From positions 1,798,001 through 1,862,000 of the forward strand of contig NZ_SWDE01000001.1 of assembly GCF_013337185.1 (NCBI RefSeq): a stretch of DNA of 64,000 nt, in the 5' to 3' direction. The stretch is from Serratia proteamaculans. Lineage in GTDB: Bacteria > Pseudomonadota > Gammaproteobacteria > Enterobacterales > Enterobacteriaceae. Below the pieces are notes generated by a model. That model did not search any database. It saw only the letters and a list, made by a program, of their open reading frames with translations, and was not told where the DNA came from. The position numbers and the translations under genes are program-made. This document shows, piece by piece, positions 46,068 to 54,776 of this stretch (position 1 is its first letter; the number at the start of each line of letters is the position of its first letter).

Positions 46068-47711
46068 TTACTTGGCGGAAGCCAGTACTGCGCTGACGAT
46101 TTCGACCGCTTCGTGCTCGATCTTTTCGCGATGCTCAGCCCCCAGGAAGCTCTCACAATAAATCTTGTAAGCCTCTTCGGTACCGGAAGGACGCGCTGCG
46201 AACCAGCCATTGTCAGTCATCACTTTCAGGCCACCAATCGGTGCGCCGTTGCCCGGTGCTGCGGTCAGACGGGCGGTGATCGGATCGCCCGCCAGAGTAT
46301 CGGCCTTGACCATTTCCGGCGACAGCTTGGACAACGCGGCTTTCTGCGCTGAGGTTGCCGGTGCCTGAATACGGTTATAGCTCGGCGCGCCAAAGCGTTT
46401 GGCCAGATCTTCGTAGTGATTTTGTGGGTTTTCACCGGTAACTGCGGTGATTTCCGCCGCCAGCAGGCACATGATCATGCCGTCTTTATCGGTAGACCAA
46501 GGTGTGCCGTTAAAACGCAGGAAGGATGCCCCGGCGCTCTCTTCGCCACCAAAGCCCAGGCTGCCATCGTACAAGCCATCGACAAACCATTTGAAGCCCA
46601 CCGGCACTTCCACCAGTTTCCGGCCCAGGGAGGCAACCACGCGGTCAATCATTGCACTGGAAACCAGCGTTTTGCCCACCGCCACATCGGCGCCCCACTG
46701 TGGACGATGCTGGAACAGGTAGTTGATGGACACTGCCAGATAATGGTTCGGGTTCATCAGCCCCTTCGGCGTAACAATGCCGTGACGGTCGTAATCCGGG
46801 TCATTGGCGAACGCCAGATCGAACTTGTCACGCAGCGCCAGCAAACCGCCCATCGCCGGAACTGACGAGCAGTCCATGCGGATCACGCCGTCGTGGTCCA
46901 GGTGCATAAAGCGGAAGGTCTGATCGATAGAGTCGTTCACCAGCGTCAGATCCAGCTTGTAATACTCGGCAATACGCTGCCAGTAGGCAATGCCGGAGCC
47001 GCCAAGCGGATCAACGCCCAGCTTCAGGCCGGCACGCTGGATAGCAGGCATATCGACGATATCCACCAACCCTTCGACATACGGCTGCACCAGATCTTGT
47101 GCGTGCACGCGGCCGCTGTTCCAGGCCTTGTCCAATGACTGACGCTGAACGCCTTGCAACTGCAATGACAGCAGTTCATTGGCGCGCTTTTCAATCACGG
47201 AGGTCAGATTGGTGTCGGCCGGGCCACCGTTGGTCGGGTTATATTTGATGCCGCCGTCTTCCGGGGGATTGTGAGACGGGGTAATAACGATACCGTCGGC
47301 CAGTGCCCCACCGTTGCGGTTATGGCACAAAATGGCGTGGGATATCGCTGGGGTTGGCGTGAAGCCGTTATTTTCCTGCACGACAACATCGACGCCATTG
47401 GCGGTCAACACTTCCAGCACAGAAATAAAGGCCGGCTCGGACAGCGCATGGGTATCTTTACCCACGTAGCATGGGCCGGTCACCCCTTGCTGATGGCGGA
47501 CTTCCGCAATCGCCTGCGCAATGGCGAGAATATGATTTTCATTAAAGCTATGACGCAGGGCGCTGCCGCGATGGCCCGAAGTGCCGAACTTCACCGCGTG
47601 TGCTGCATTGCCGGCTTCAGGTTGCAGTACATAGTACTGCGACGTCAGCTGGGCTACGTTGATCAAATCGCTTTGCTGAGCCGGCTGCCCGGCACGTGGG
47701 TTATTCGCCAT
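46068..47711 (-). CDS. pgm: Phosphoglucomutase (alpha-D-glucose)
   Basis: Interconverts glucose-1-phosphate and glucose-6-phosphate, feeding UDP-glucose synthesis. 547 residues; the active Ser loop in [13 protein letters not shown], metal site DPDYDRHG, sugar-binding [12 protein letters not shown], and phosphate loop [10 protein letters not shown]. The ATG at 47711 was preferred to one two codons upstream because GGAG is 8 nt away. Next to seqA, as in E. coli. Confidence 0.97.
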   Translation of the reverse strand: MANNPRAGQPAQQSDLINVAQLTSQYYVLQPEAGNAAHAVKFGTSGHRGSALRHSFNENHILAIAQAIAEVRHQQGVTGPCYVGKDTHALSEPAFISVLEVLTANGVDVVVQENNGFTPTPAISHAILCHNRNGGALADGIVITPSHNPPEDGGIKYNPTNGGPADTNLTSVIEKRANELLSLQLQGVQRQSLDKAWNSGRVHAQDLVQPYVEGLVDIVDMPAIQRAGLKLGVDPLGGSGIAYWQRIAEYYKLDLTLVNDSIDQTFRFMHLDHDGVIRMDCSSVPAMGGLLALRDKFDLAFANDPDYDRHGIVTPKGLMNPNHYLAVSINYLFQHRPQWGADVAVGKTLVSSAMIDRVVASLGRKLVEVPVGFKWFVDGLYDGSLGFGGEESAGASFLRFNGTPWSTDKDGMIMCLLAAEITAVTGENPQNHYEDLAKRFGAPSYNRIQAPATSAQKAALSKLSPEMVKADTLAGDPITARLTAAPGNGAPIGGLKVMTDNGWFAARPSGTEEAYKIYCESFLGAEHREKIEHEAVEIVSAVLASAK

Positions 47712-47788
47712 CGACATATCTCCCTAATCCCTGTCCTGCGGCCTGGCAATATGTCGCTCACGGCCACCATGACGGGCTGTTCGCTAAA

Positions 47789-48328
47789 TTAGATAGTGCC
47801 GCAAACTTTTTCAGTCAGTTCCGCTGGGAACTGCATAGCCTGCATGATGTGTTCCACCATGCTGCGTTTACGACCGGTATTGGTATTGGTGATCACCCAG
47901 TAAGGGGTGCCCGGAACGTGCTTGGGTTTGGTGTGCGTTCCGTTTGCCAGCAGGGTTTGCTGATCGCCGGCAAAATAGGTGCGGGTACGGCCATGCAACG
48001 CCTCGGTCGCCGTGGCAAAACCGGCCGCGTCGAGGGTATACAGGGTAGAAAGTACCAGCATAAAACGGTTCACCGCTTTGTTCTGCTCGGCATACTCATC
48101 CGACAACAGCAGCTCACGCACGGCACGTACGCGATCGCGCGGACGCGAGGCGGCAACAATTTTATCCTGCTCAGCGCTCTGGGCACTGGCGGCCGGCACC
48201 GCACGTAATGGCTGACCTGCGGTAAACTTCAACATGCGGCGCAAAATATCGGACGCGCTCTCACCAATATGTTGCGTGTGGCTGGCAATATAACGGTAGA
48301 GCTCTTCGTCGACTTCAATAGTTTTCAT
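47789..48328 (-). CDS. seqA: Replication-initiation sequestration protein SeqA
   Basis: Binds hemimethylated GATC clusters and delays re-initiation at oriC. 179 residues: N-terminal multimerisation domain (MKTIEVDEELYRYIASHTQH), linker, and C-terminal DNA-binding domain (TPYWVITNTNTGRKRSMVEH). Confidence 0.97.
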   Translation of the reverse strand: MKTIEVDEELYRYIASHTQHIGESASDILRRMLKFTAGQPLRAVPAASAQSAEQDKIVAASRPRDRVRAVRELLLSDEYAEQNKAVNRFMLVLSTLYTLDAAGFATATEALHGRTRTYFAGDQQTLLANGTHTKPKHVPGTPYWVITNTNTGRKRSMVEHIMQAMQFPAELTEKVCGTI

Positions 48329-48640
48329 CTTTATCCAGTACTGTTTTTTTCTACTTAGAACCTGAAGCCAGATCCTGCATTCAAGCCATGGGATTATAAG
48401 GTTAAAAGCGCAGATGCGAACATCACAATGTGCCTCAACACGGCAAAAGCAGACTATTACCTAAAGCCTGCCCGGCATTGGCTCTGCCAAACCCGCACCT
48501 TACCATGAAAAATCCGCGTTATACCCTATAGATTTCAAGCCGCAGCGTTGTTACCTGTGGCTTGAAAGGCGACGGGGATTTTCATCGTGTGTTTTAATCA
48601 TGATACCCTAATCTGAATCTCACTCAGTATGAACTTTGCC
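48329..48640. other. seqA-ybfF divergent spacer
   Basis: 312 bp with no gene. Contains the seqA promoter side and an ERIC-type remnant at 48522-48580. Confidence 0.6.
48522..48580. repeat. ERIC-type element, internally deleted
   Basis: 59-bp imperfect palindrome, TACCCTATAGATTTCAAGCC through GGCTTGAAAGGCGACGGGGA. Shares the terminal TTTCAAGCCGCAGCGTTGTT word exactly with the element at 29256-29378 but lacks its core stem. Located upstream of ybfF. Confidence 0.75.
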
Positions 48641-49402
48641 ATGAAATTACATTATCAACTGCTGGCCTGCGAGTCCGATGCTCTGCCGGTTGTCCTGATC
48701 CACGGGCTGTTCGGCAATCTGGACAATCTCGGCGTGCTGGCGCGCGATCTCAACCAACAACACAGCGTGATTAAAGTCGATCTGCGTAACCACGGCCTGT
48801 CGCCTCGTTCAGCGGTGATGACCTACCCGGAGATGGCAAAGGATCTGCTGGCGCTGCTGGATGATTTGCAGTTGGACAAGGTGATAGTGATCGGCCACTC
48901 GATGGGCGGCAAAGCGGCGATGGCTCTGACGGCAATCGCACCTGAGCGAGTGGAGAAACTGATCGTTATTGACGTGGCACCGGTGGATTATCAAACCCGT
49001 CGCCACGACGAGATTTTTGTCGCCTTACAGGCCGTAAGTGCGGCCGGTATCACTCAACGCCAGCAGGCGGCGGAATTGATGCGCGACTACCTGAAGGAAG
49101 AAGGAGTGATCCAGTTTCTGTTGAAATCCTTCCACCAGGGCGAATGGCGCTTTAACCTGCCGGTGCTGATCGATCAATACGAAAACATCACCGGCTGGCA
49201 GGAAGTTCCCGCCTGGCCACATCCCACATTATTTATTCGTGGTGGTTTGTCGCCCTACGTACAGGACAGCTACCGCGCAGATATTGCCCGCCAGTTCCCG
49301 CAGGCTCGCGCACATGTGGTCGCCGGTACCGGGCACTGGGTTCATGCGGAAAAACCAGAGGCGGTGCTGCGTGCCATTCACCGTTTTCTCGGCGAAGCCT
49401 GA
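48641..49402 (+). CDS. ybfF: Alpha/beta-hydrolase esterase YbfF
   Basis: 253-residue esterase with acyl-thioesterase-like activity reported for E. coli YbfF. VLIHGLFGNLDNLGVLARDL carries the oxyanion region; nucleophile Ser in VIGHSMGGKAAMAL (about residue 88); catalytic His in GTGHWVHAEKPEAVL. Start placed at MKLHYQLLAC by analogy with E. coli; an ATG four codons upstream is also possible. Confidence 0.93.
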   Translation: MKLHYQLLACESDALPVVLIHGLFGNLDNLGVLARDLNQQHSVIKVDLRNHGLSPRSAVMTYPEMAKDLLALLDDLQLDKVIVIGHSMGGKAAMALTAIAPERVEKLIVIDVAPVDYQTRRHDEIFVALQAVSAAGITQRQQAAELMRDYLKEEGVIQFLLKSFHQGEWRFNLPVLIDQYENITGWQEVPAWPHPTLFIRGGLSPYVQDSYRADIARQFPQARAHVVAGTGHWVHAEKPEAVLRAIHRFLGEA

Positions 49403-49463
49403 GCCGACCGGCGCTTTCCCCTGGTACGGACAACCACCCAAAACGGCCATCTGGTGAAAAAAT

Positions 49464-49491
49464 GCGCTAAAGATAACGGCTTAGCGCGTTT
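49464..49491 (+). terminator. ybfF terminator (putative)
   Basis: Stem GCGCTAA/TTAGCGC with a 10-nt loop followed by GTTTT, 62 bp past the ybfF stop. Moderate confidence because the T-tract is short. Confidence 0.55.
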
Positions 49492-49694
49492 TCGGCTCAG
49501 TTAAGCATTGTCGTTGCTCCACCTGCTGGGGTAATATGGCGCGCTATAATTTTGCCACCGTGCCCGGCGTGTTGATTAACGCCTGACTGGGGGTGAATTT
49601 GGGTTAGGGTTTATTGGCCCGAAGTGTGTTAACCGAACCATCCAGAAGCGTCTACGCGCTTTTAGATGCAAACTCCCTTGCAGTACCGCTACCT

Positions 49695-49982
49695 ATGGCA
49701 AAAGAACAAACGGATCGCACGACGCTGGATCTGTTCGCAGATGAACGCCGTCCGGGGCGCCCGAAAACCAACCCGCTATCCCGAGATGAACAGCTTAGAA
49801 TCAATAAGCGTAATCAGCTTCGACGCGATAAAGTCCGTGGCTTACGGCGTGTGGAACTGAAGATCAACGCGGATGCGGTGGACGCCCTGAACAAACTGGC
49901 GGAACAGCGGAATATCAGCCGCAGCGAGCTTATTGAGCAAATGCTGTTGGCACAACTGGCGGACGACCAGCCAGAACATTGA
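49695..49982 (+). CDS. ybfE: LexA-regulated, CopB-like protein YbfE
   Basis: 95-residue protein (E. coli 97) starting MAKEQTDRTTLDLFADERRP, with an RPGRPKTNPLSRDEQLRINK core and a ribbon-helix-helix-like C-terminus (NISRSELIEQMLL), hence probably DNA-binding. The E. coli gene is in the LexA regulon; I did not find a CTGT-N8-ACAG box upstream here. Between ybfF and fldA, conserved order. Confidence 0.93.
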   Translation: MAKEQTDRTTLDLFADERRPGRPKTNPLSRDEQLRINKRNQLRRDKVRGLRRVELKINADAVDALNKLAEQRNISRSELIEQMLLAQLADDQPEH

Positions 49983-50210
49983 TCATTGCAGCCGCACATG
50001 CGGCGCGGCGTTAAGGATGACGCCCGATCAACACCGTTTTATCCCACCCGGTATCGCATAAACGTGATAAAACCCCGGGGTAAATTTCTGGCATGATACG
50101 CAATTACCGGTGAGGGCACCCCTTGCCATGGCATCATTTTAATCGGTGTTATCGTGGTCAGCGCTAACATCGTGTAATGCAATTTATTGAATTTAAAGGT
50201 TATACGCGAT

Positions 50211-50750
50211 ATGGCTAATGTAGGCATTTTCTTTGGCAGCGACACTGGCAATACCGAAAACATTGCCAAGATGATCCAGAAAATTCTTAAGCAACAGTTT
50301 GGTGACGATGTGTGCGAAATTCACGACATCGCCAAAAGCAGCAAAGAAGACCTGGAAGGCTTCGATATTCTGTTGCTCGGTATCCCAACCTGGTACTACG
50401 GTGAAGCCCAGTGCGACTGGGATGACTTCTTCCCAACGCTGGAAGACATCGACTTCAACGGCAAGCTGGTAGCCCTGTTTGGCTGTGGCGATCAGGAAGA
50501 CTACGCAGAATATTTCTGTGATGCGATGGGCACCATCCGCGACATCATTGAACCGCGTGGCGCTGCCATCGTTGGCCACTGGCCAACCAAAGGCTATCAT
50601 TTCGAAGCCTCGAAAGGTTTGGCAAGCGACAGCCACTTCATTGGCCTGGCAATTGACGAAGACCGTCAACCTGAACTGACCAATGAGCGTGTTGAAGGCT
50701 GGGTAAAACAAATCGTCGAAGAGCTGAGCCTGGCCGAGATAGTCGGCTAA
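50211..50750 (+). CDS. fldA: Flavodoxin 1
   Basis: FMN electron carrier, 179 residues from MANVGIFFGSDTGNTENIAK. FMN-binding SDTGNTE, PTWYYGEAQCDWDDF and GCGDQEDYAEYFCDA loops are intact. Compared with E. coli there are a few extra residues after MIQKI. It precedes fur, as in E. coli, where SoxS links both genes to oxidative stress. Confidence 0.98.
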   Translation: MANVGIFFGSDTGNTENIAKMIQKILKQQFGDDVCEIHDIAKSSKEDLEGFDILLLGIPTWYYGEAQCDWDDFFPTLEDIDFNGKLVALFGCGDQEDYAEYFCDAMGTIRDIIEPRGAAIVGHWPTKGYHFEASKGLASDSHFIGLAIDEDRQPELTNERVEGWVKQIVEELSLAEIVG

Positions 50751-50769
50751 CGCCAAAGGTTGAACAAAA

Positions 50770-50802
50770 GCCCTGCTAAGTGCATAGTGTTGCTGGCAGG
50801 GC
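50770..50802 (+). terminator. Hairpin downstream of fldA
   Basis: GCCCTGC and GCAGGGC form a 7-bp stem around a 19-nt loop, 20 bp after the fldA stop. No T-run, so termination is uncertain. Confidence 0.35.
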
Positions 50803-50979
50803 CATCATTGGCAGTACTGATTACTGCAATCGAAGATACATATTTGTAACTTCCCACATCGTCAAGGTAGACTGAGTTATCGGTTTATCCCGCCCATCAA
50901 GACGTTGCGTGTGCAACATGCAATAGTGCAATTATATCTTTGTTAACAACCGGCGGTTTCTATTTAGGTCAACCGGTTC

Positions 50980-50985
50980 TATAAT
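50980..50985 (+). promoter_or_regulatory. fur promoter -10
   Basis: Perfect TATAAT 86 bp upstream of the fur ATG. The -35 region (TTTCTA at 50957, 17-bp spacing) is poor, suggesting activator dependence as with SoxS/OxyR control in E. coli (inferred). Confidence 0.5.
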
Positions 50986-51070
50986 GAGACGCAATTAACT
51001 CTTTGTGCCGACCGATGCCACAGGCGAGAACGCCTCAACTTGATTAGCATAGTAACAGGACTGAATCCGC

Positions 51071-51517
51071 ATGACTGACAACAACACCGCATTGAAGAAG
51101 GCCGGCTTAAAAGTCACGCTTCCGCGACTCAAAATCCTGGAAGTACTGCAAAATCCGGAATGCCATCACGTCAGTGCGGAAGATCTGTACAAAAAACTGA
51201 TAGATATGGGCGAAGAAATTGGCCTGGCTACGGTTTACCGCGTACTGAACCAATTTGATGATGCCGGCATTGTGACCCGCCACAATTTCGAAGGCGGCAA
51301 GTCCGTGTTCGAACTGACCCAGCAGCATCACCACGATCACCTGATTTGCCTGGACTGCGGCAAAGTGATCGAATTCAGCGATGAATCCATCGAAGTTCGT
51401 CAGCGTGATATCGCCAAGCAACACGGCATCAAGCTCAGCAACCACAGCCTGTACCTGTACGGCCACTGTGCAATTGGTGACTGCCGCGAAGACGAAACTC
51501 TGCACGATAAAAAATAA
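51071..51517 (+). CDS. fur: Ferric uptake regulator Fur
   Basis: Iron-responsive repressor, 148 residues. DNA-binding N-terminal domain (LKKAGLKVTLPRLKILEVLQ), metal sites HHDHLICLDCGKVIEF and the C-terminal CAIGDCRED Cys pair. GGACTG site as in E. coli. Followed by a strong terminator. Confidence 0.99.
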   Translation: MTDNNTALKKAGLKVTLPRLKILEVLQNPECHHVSAEDLYKKLIDMGEEIGLATVYRVLNQFDDAGIVTRHNFEGGKSVFELTQQHHHDHLICLDCGKVIEFSDESIEVRQRDIAKQHGIKLSNHSLYLYGHCAIGDCREDETLHDKK

Positions 51518-51537
51518 TGCCCTCAACCAGCATTAAG

Positions 51538-51561
51538 AACCGCCTTAACGGCGGTTTTTTT
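51538..51561 (+). terminator. fur terminator
   Basis: Perfect stem AACCGCC/GGCGGTT with loop TTAAC and a T-run, 21 bp past the fur stop. Confidence 0.95.
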
Positions 51562-51595
51562 ATGCCCGTAGCCCGGCGATGAACAGATAAAAAAA

Positions 51596-51615
51596 TCCCC
51601 GGACAGGCCCGGGGA
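51596..51615 (-). terminator. Terminator of the glycosyltransferase cassette
   Basis: Perfect stem TCCCCGG/CCGGGGA with a 6-nt loop; on the minus strand a run of seven T follows. It faces the fur terminator and closes the minus-strand cassette, about 108 bp past its last stop. Confidence 0.88.
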
Positions 51616-51723
51616 AAGTTCACAGCTTGAAATACAACAATTGCAGCGACAGTTCTCTCTTACTTCCCACTTACACTTACTTCACCGTCAGCTCACCCGC
51701 CGACACGCGGGTGGGCAAACTCT

Positions 51724-53685
51724 TCACAGCTCATACTCTAGAAACAGCAGCCGATCAAAGAACAACGACCAGGCCTGATCGAATACACCTCGAACACGGA
51801 ACCCCTTGCTCAGATAAATTTGGCTGGCATCACTGCGTTGCCATACGCACAGCACGATATTTTTCGCCTGGTGTTGTTGAGCTCGCTGCTTTATCAGCGC
51901 AAACATCTGGTTAAAATGCCCTTGCCCGCGGAATTGGCTCTCAACCGCCAGACTGCAGATAAAATAATCATCTTCAGTGCAAAGACTTTGGACAAAGCTG
52001 TCATAAGCCTCATCAAGCGGCTTTATTTCATCGCGGTAGTGGTAATCTGCTTTTACGCCATACAGCTCACTGATGGTGGCCGCATTGAAAAAGCCGACAA
52101 ACGTTCCACGCCGATCGTAAGCCACCGTGATCAGGTCCAGATAGGGCTCGATATTTTGCGCCTGCTGCAATGACACCAAATCCAACCCGGCTCGATTGCC
52201 AACAGAACAGTACTCCAGGTAACTGGTGGTGAAAATCAGCTTCGCCATGCGAGTCTTATCGACTTCACTTGCCTGCCGCGCCGGTAGAAAATGCAATGCC
52301 CCGCCCTGCTCCGGTAACACCGCATCCCCGACTCCAGCGGTCGGGCACCAGTAATTACCCGCCGTAATCTGCCGCCGGTTATCGGCGATCAGGTACTCGC
52401 CAAATAGCTGGTTTACCCGATCAAGCGTGCGGTCATGGGAAAGCACCGAATAATAGTGGTAATGGTCAATATCGGAACGGATCTGCGCCGGATAGGCCAT
52501 GCGCGGTACTTCATCAACGGTGAATATCTCCGCATAACGTGCCAGATCCAGCGGCTGTTCAAGCTGCCAGTCCACCTGCTCTAAGCGGCTGACGCATTGC
52601 CGGTAGCTGTGCTGCTCTTCCTGCGACAGCGGTAGTCGTTCATTGGTGATCACATCCTCCAGCAGACGCATTCCGCGAATACCACAGGTGACGGCCTGTG
52701 GGTGCGCATCATAATGGACGCCATAATCCTGGCAGAAGCGATCGTGACTGAGGAAAGAGCGGCCTATGTGGCGACTCCACAGCTGATAAAAGGGATCAAA
52801 CAGTTTGCGTTCATAATCCGAATTCTTGTCCGGCACTTCTCCGCTTTCCGCCGCATAGATCTGATCCAACCCCGCCAGCATCCGGCACAGTGAGATATCG
52901 CCCTTGCGGCTGACTATCATGCCGGTCTCATCGAGAAACAGATTCAACCAGCTGACGTGGCTGACCTCGCCCTCAGCCAGGAACTGAAGATAATCAGGCA
53001 CCTCTGGTTTGATCAAAAACAGCGTCGCCGACCGGTGGGGTATGGTATCGATATCCATGTACAGCCCCCCCAGCTCGATCAAAATCAGAAAGCGGAAGTA
53101 ATCAGAAAGCGTGGCGTAATAGCGCTTGTCGTGCAGTTGATGGATAAAGCCCAGGTTGTCGCCGACCCTTTTTTGCGCCAGTTCGCTCAGCGAATGCACC
53201 TGCAGGCGATGATTACCGGCGTCATACTCCCCCAAATAGCCGCCTTTTATCACCGGTACGGGGATGAAATACGCATCCCTTGCCAGTTGCTTCGCGTCCC
53301 AAACCCATAACATGCCGACCCACTCATTCCCTTCGGCGCTATTCACCGCCTGCTGCGCATCGCCCCACTGGGAGAGAACCTCTCTGGCATCGTCAGGTAT
53401 GGCGCCCCCCAACCAGATTCGGTGCAGCCGTTTTTCACTCGCAGCCAGCGGGCGAGTGGGCACGCAAAATAATGAGGAACAGCGGGCGGCATCGAATAAA
53501 TTCCCATGCGCTGCCCGCCACTCACGCAGTTGAGCGACCCCGCGCCGATAGCTTTCCAGCCGTGCCGGCGAAGTCTGGCGCTGATATTTAACGAACTCAA
53601 ACTTCAGGTCGCCGATCCGCGCTTCGTATTCTGCCCGGAACAGATCATCCTGCATAACCCCCAAATGCCCGTCGTTAAGCTTCAT
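51724..53685 (-). CDS. TcdA/TcdB-type glycosyltransferase fused to a GNAT acetyltransferase
   Basis: 653 residues in two parts. The N-terminal ~400 residues carry the large-clostridial-toxin-type glycosyltransferase signature: LHRIWLGG (87-94), SDYFRF (194-199, Asp and Arg of the donor site) and the metal-binding DxD in GGLYMDIDTIP (211-213). The C-terminal ~140 residues (from about 510) look like a GNAT acetyltransferase with the acetyl-CoA loop QFRGQGHFNQ (584-593). No signal peptide, membrane segment, protease or translocation domain is present, so it is not a complete toxin and probably acts in the cytosol. It overlaps the epimerase gene by 11 nt. Donor and acceptor are unknown; UDP-hexose or UDP-HexNAc donors are suggested by the neighbouring GalE. 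Confidence 0.8.
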   Translation of the reverse strand: MKLNDGHLGVMQDDLFRAEYEARIGDLKFEFVKYQRQTSPARLESYRRGVAQLREWRAAHGNLFDAARCSSLFCVPTRPLAASEKRLHRIWLGGAIPDDAREVLSQWGDAQQAVNSAEGNEWVGMLWVWDAKQLARDAYFIPVPVIKGGYLGEYDAGNHRLQVHSLSELAQKRVGDNLGFIHQLHDKRYYATLSDYFRFLILIELGGLYMDIDTIPHRSATLFLIKPEVPDYLQFLAEGEVSHVSWLNLFLDETGMIVSRKGDISLCRMLAGLDQIYAAESGEVPDKNSDYERKLFDPFYQLWSRHIGRSFLSHDRFCQDYGVHYDAHPQAVTCGIRGMRLLEDVITNERLPLSQEEQHSYRQCVSRLEQVDWQLEQPLDLARYAEIFTVDEVPRMAYPAQIRSDIDHYHYYSVLSHDRTLDRVNQLFGEYLIADNRRQITAGNYWCPTAGVGDAVLPEQGGALHFLPARQASEVDKTRMAKLIFTTSYLEYCSVGNRAGLDLVSLQQAQNIEPYLDLITVAYDRRGTFVGFFNAATISELYGVKADYHYRDEIKPLDEAYDSFVQSLCTEDDYFICSLAVESQFRGQGHFNQMFALIKQRAQQHQAKNIVLCVWQRSDASQIYLSKGFRVRGVFDQAWSLFFDRLLFLEYEL

Positions 53686-54727
53686 CGGTGGCCATCCTTA
53701 TCGATGACAGCGGCACCGAAGAGCCGTAACCCTGCGGATTTTTGCTCTGCCAAGACCAGGCATCACACACCATTTTTTCCAGACTGCGTTTGGCTTGCCA
53801 GCCCAGCTTTTCTGCCGCCAGCGAAGGATCGGACCAACACTCGGCGATATCTCCCGCACGCCGGGGATTAAATTGATAGGCGATTTTGAACCCGCAGGCA
53901 CGTTCAAAGGCCCGAATAATCTCCAGCACCGAGTAGCCTTTGCCGGTGCCCAGGTTATAGACGTTAAAACCGGGCTGCAGGTTATCCAGCGCTTTCAAAT
54001 GCCCTTCAGCCAAATCCATCACGTGAATGTAATCACGTACCCCAGTACCATCGCTGGTAGGGTAGTCGTTGCCATATACCGGCAACACCGCGAGTTTGCC
54101 AATAGCCACCTGCGCCAGATAAGCCAGAAGATTATTGGGAATGCCGGCGGGATCCTCACCGATCAAGCCGGACTCATGCGCCCCGGCCGGATTAAAGTAA
54201 CGCAGCGCGGTGATTGCCATCTGCGGTGCCGTTGAAGCGAACTCCGCCAGGATCTGCTCGACAATCAGCTTTGAGGTTCCGTAAGGATTGGTGGTCTGCC
54301 CAACACGGCAGTTTTCCGTCAGTGGAGTATATTCTGCCAGCCCGTAGACGGTGGCTGAAGAGCTGAAAATAAATTGATTAACGCCGGCATGGCGCATTCT
54401 GTCCAGTACGATCAATGAGCCGGAAATATTATTTTGATAATACTTCAGCGGTTCTTCGGTAGATTCCCTGACCGATTTCAACCCCGCAAGATGAATAACC
54501 GCATGAACATCATGCTGGCGGAAGATATGATCCAGCAAATGATGTTGCTGGATATCTCCCTGATAAAAAATCACTTTTTTACCGGTTAATCGCTCCACCC
54601 GAAACAAAGACTCTGGCGAACTGTTGGACAGGTTGTCCAGTACGACAACTTCCTCCCCCCTTTCCAACAGTGCCAATACCGTATGCGAGCCGATATAACC
54701 GGCGCCGCCCGTCACCAATATAGCCAT
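53675..54727 (-). CDS. UDP-glucose/UDP-N-acetylglucosamine 4-epimerase, GalE-like
   Basis: 350-residue short-chain dehydrogenase/epimerase from MAILVTGGAGYIGSHTVLAL. NAD-binding GGAGYIG, catalytic Ser in FSSSATVYG and the YGTSK (YxxxK) motif, plus GTGVRDYIHVMDLAEGH are intact. Similar to E. coli GalE throughout, but it lies outside any gal operon and overlaps the glycosyltransferase gene, so it probably supplies that enzyme's nucleotide sugar. Specificity for acetylated sugars cannot be told from sequence. Two adjacent ATGs; the second has better ribosome-site spacing. Confidence 0.9.
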   Translation of the reverse strand: MAILVTGGAGYIGSHTVLALLERGEEVVVLDNLSNSSPESLFRVERLTGKKVIFYQGDIQQHHLLDHIFRQHDVHAVIHLAGLKSVRESTEEPLKYYQNNISGSLIVLDRMRHAGVNQFIFSSSATVYGLAEYTPLTENCRVGQTTNPYGTSKLIVEQILAEFASTAPQMAITALRYFNPAGAHESGLIGEDPAGIPNNLLAYLAQVAIGKLAVLPVYGNDYPTSDGTGVRDYIHVMDLAEGHLKALDNLQPGFNVYNLGTGKGYSVLEIIRAFERACGFKIAYQFNPRRAGDIAECWSDPSLAAEKLGWQAKRSLEKMVCDAWSWQSKNPQGYGSSVPLSSIRMATDEA

Positions 54728-54776
54728 CATATTTCCTTGTTTATGCTTAAAAATAAACGATTCACTCAGAAACCAC

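Larger units (their letters stand above)
50751..51070. promoter_or_regulatory. fldA-fur intergenic region
   Basis: 320-bp spacer. Contains a hairpin downstream of fldA (50770-50802), an AT-rich stretch and the fur promoter. No E. coli-like uof leader peptide could be supported: the frame that would overlap the fur ATG is closed by a TAG nine codons upstream. Confidence 0.6.

Noticed and set aside
49403-49694. LexA box upstream of ybfE
   Set aside because: ybfE is LexA-regulated in E. coli, but no CTGT-N8-ACAG sequence is visible in the spacer.
50990-51074. Possible uof leader peptide overlapping the fur start
   Set aside because: The frame ending at the TGA that overlaps the fur ATG is interrupted by a TAG nine codons upstream and has no start codon after it.
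51724-53685. Complete secreted toxin of the large clostridial family
   Set aside because: Only the catalytic glycosyltransferase core is present; there is no protease, translocation or receptor-binding region and no signal peptide.
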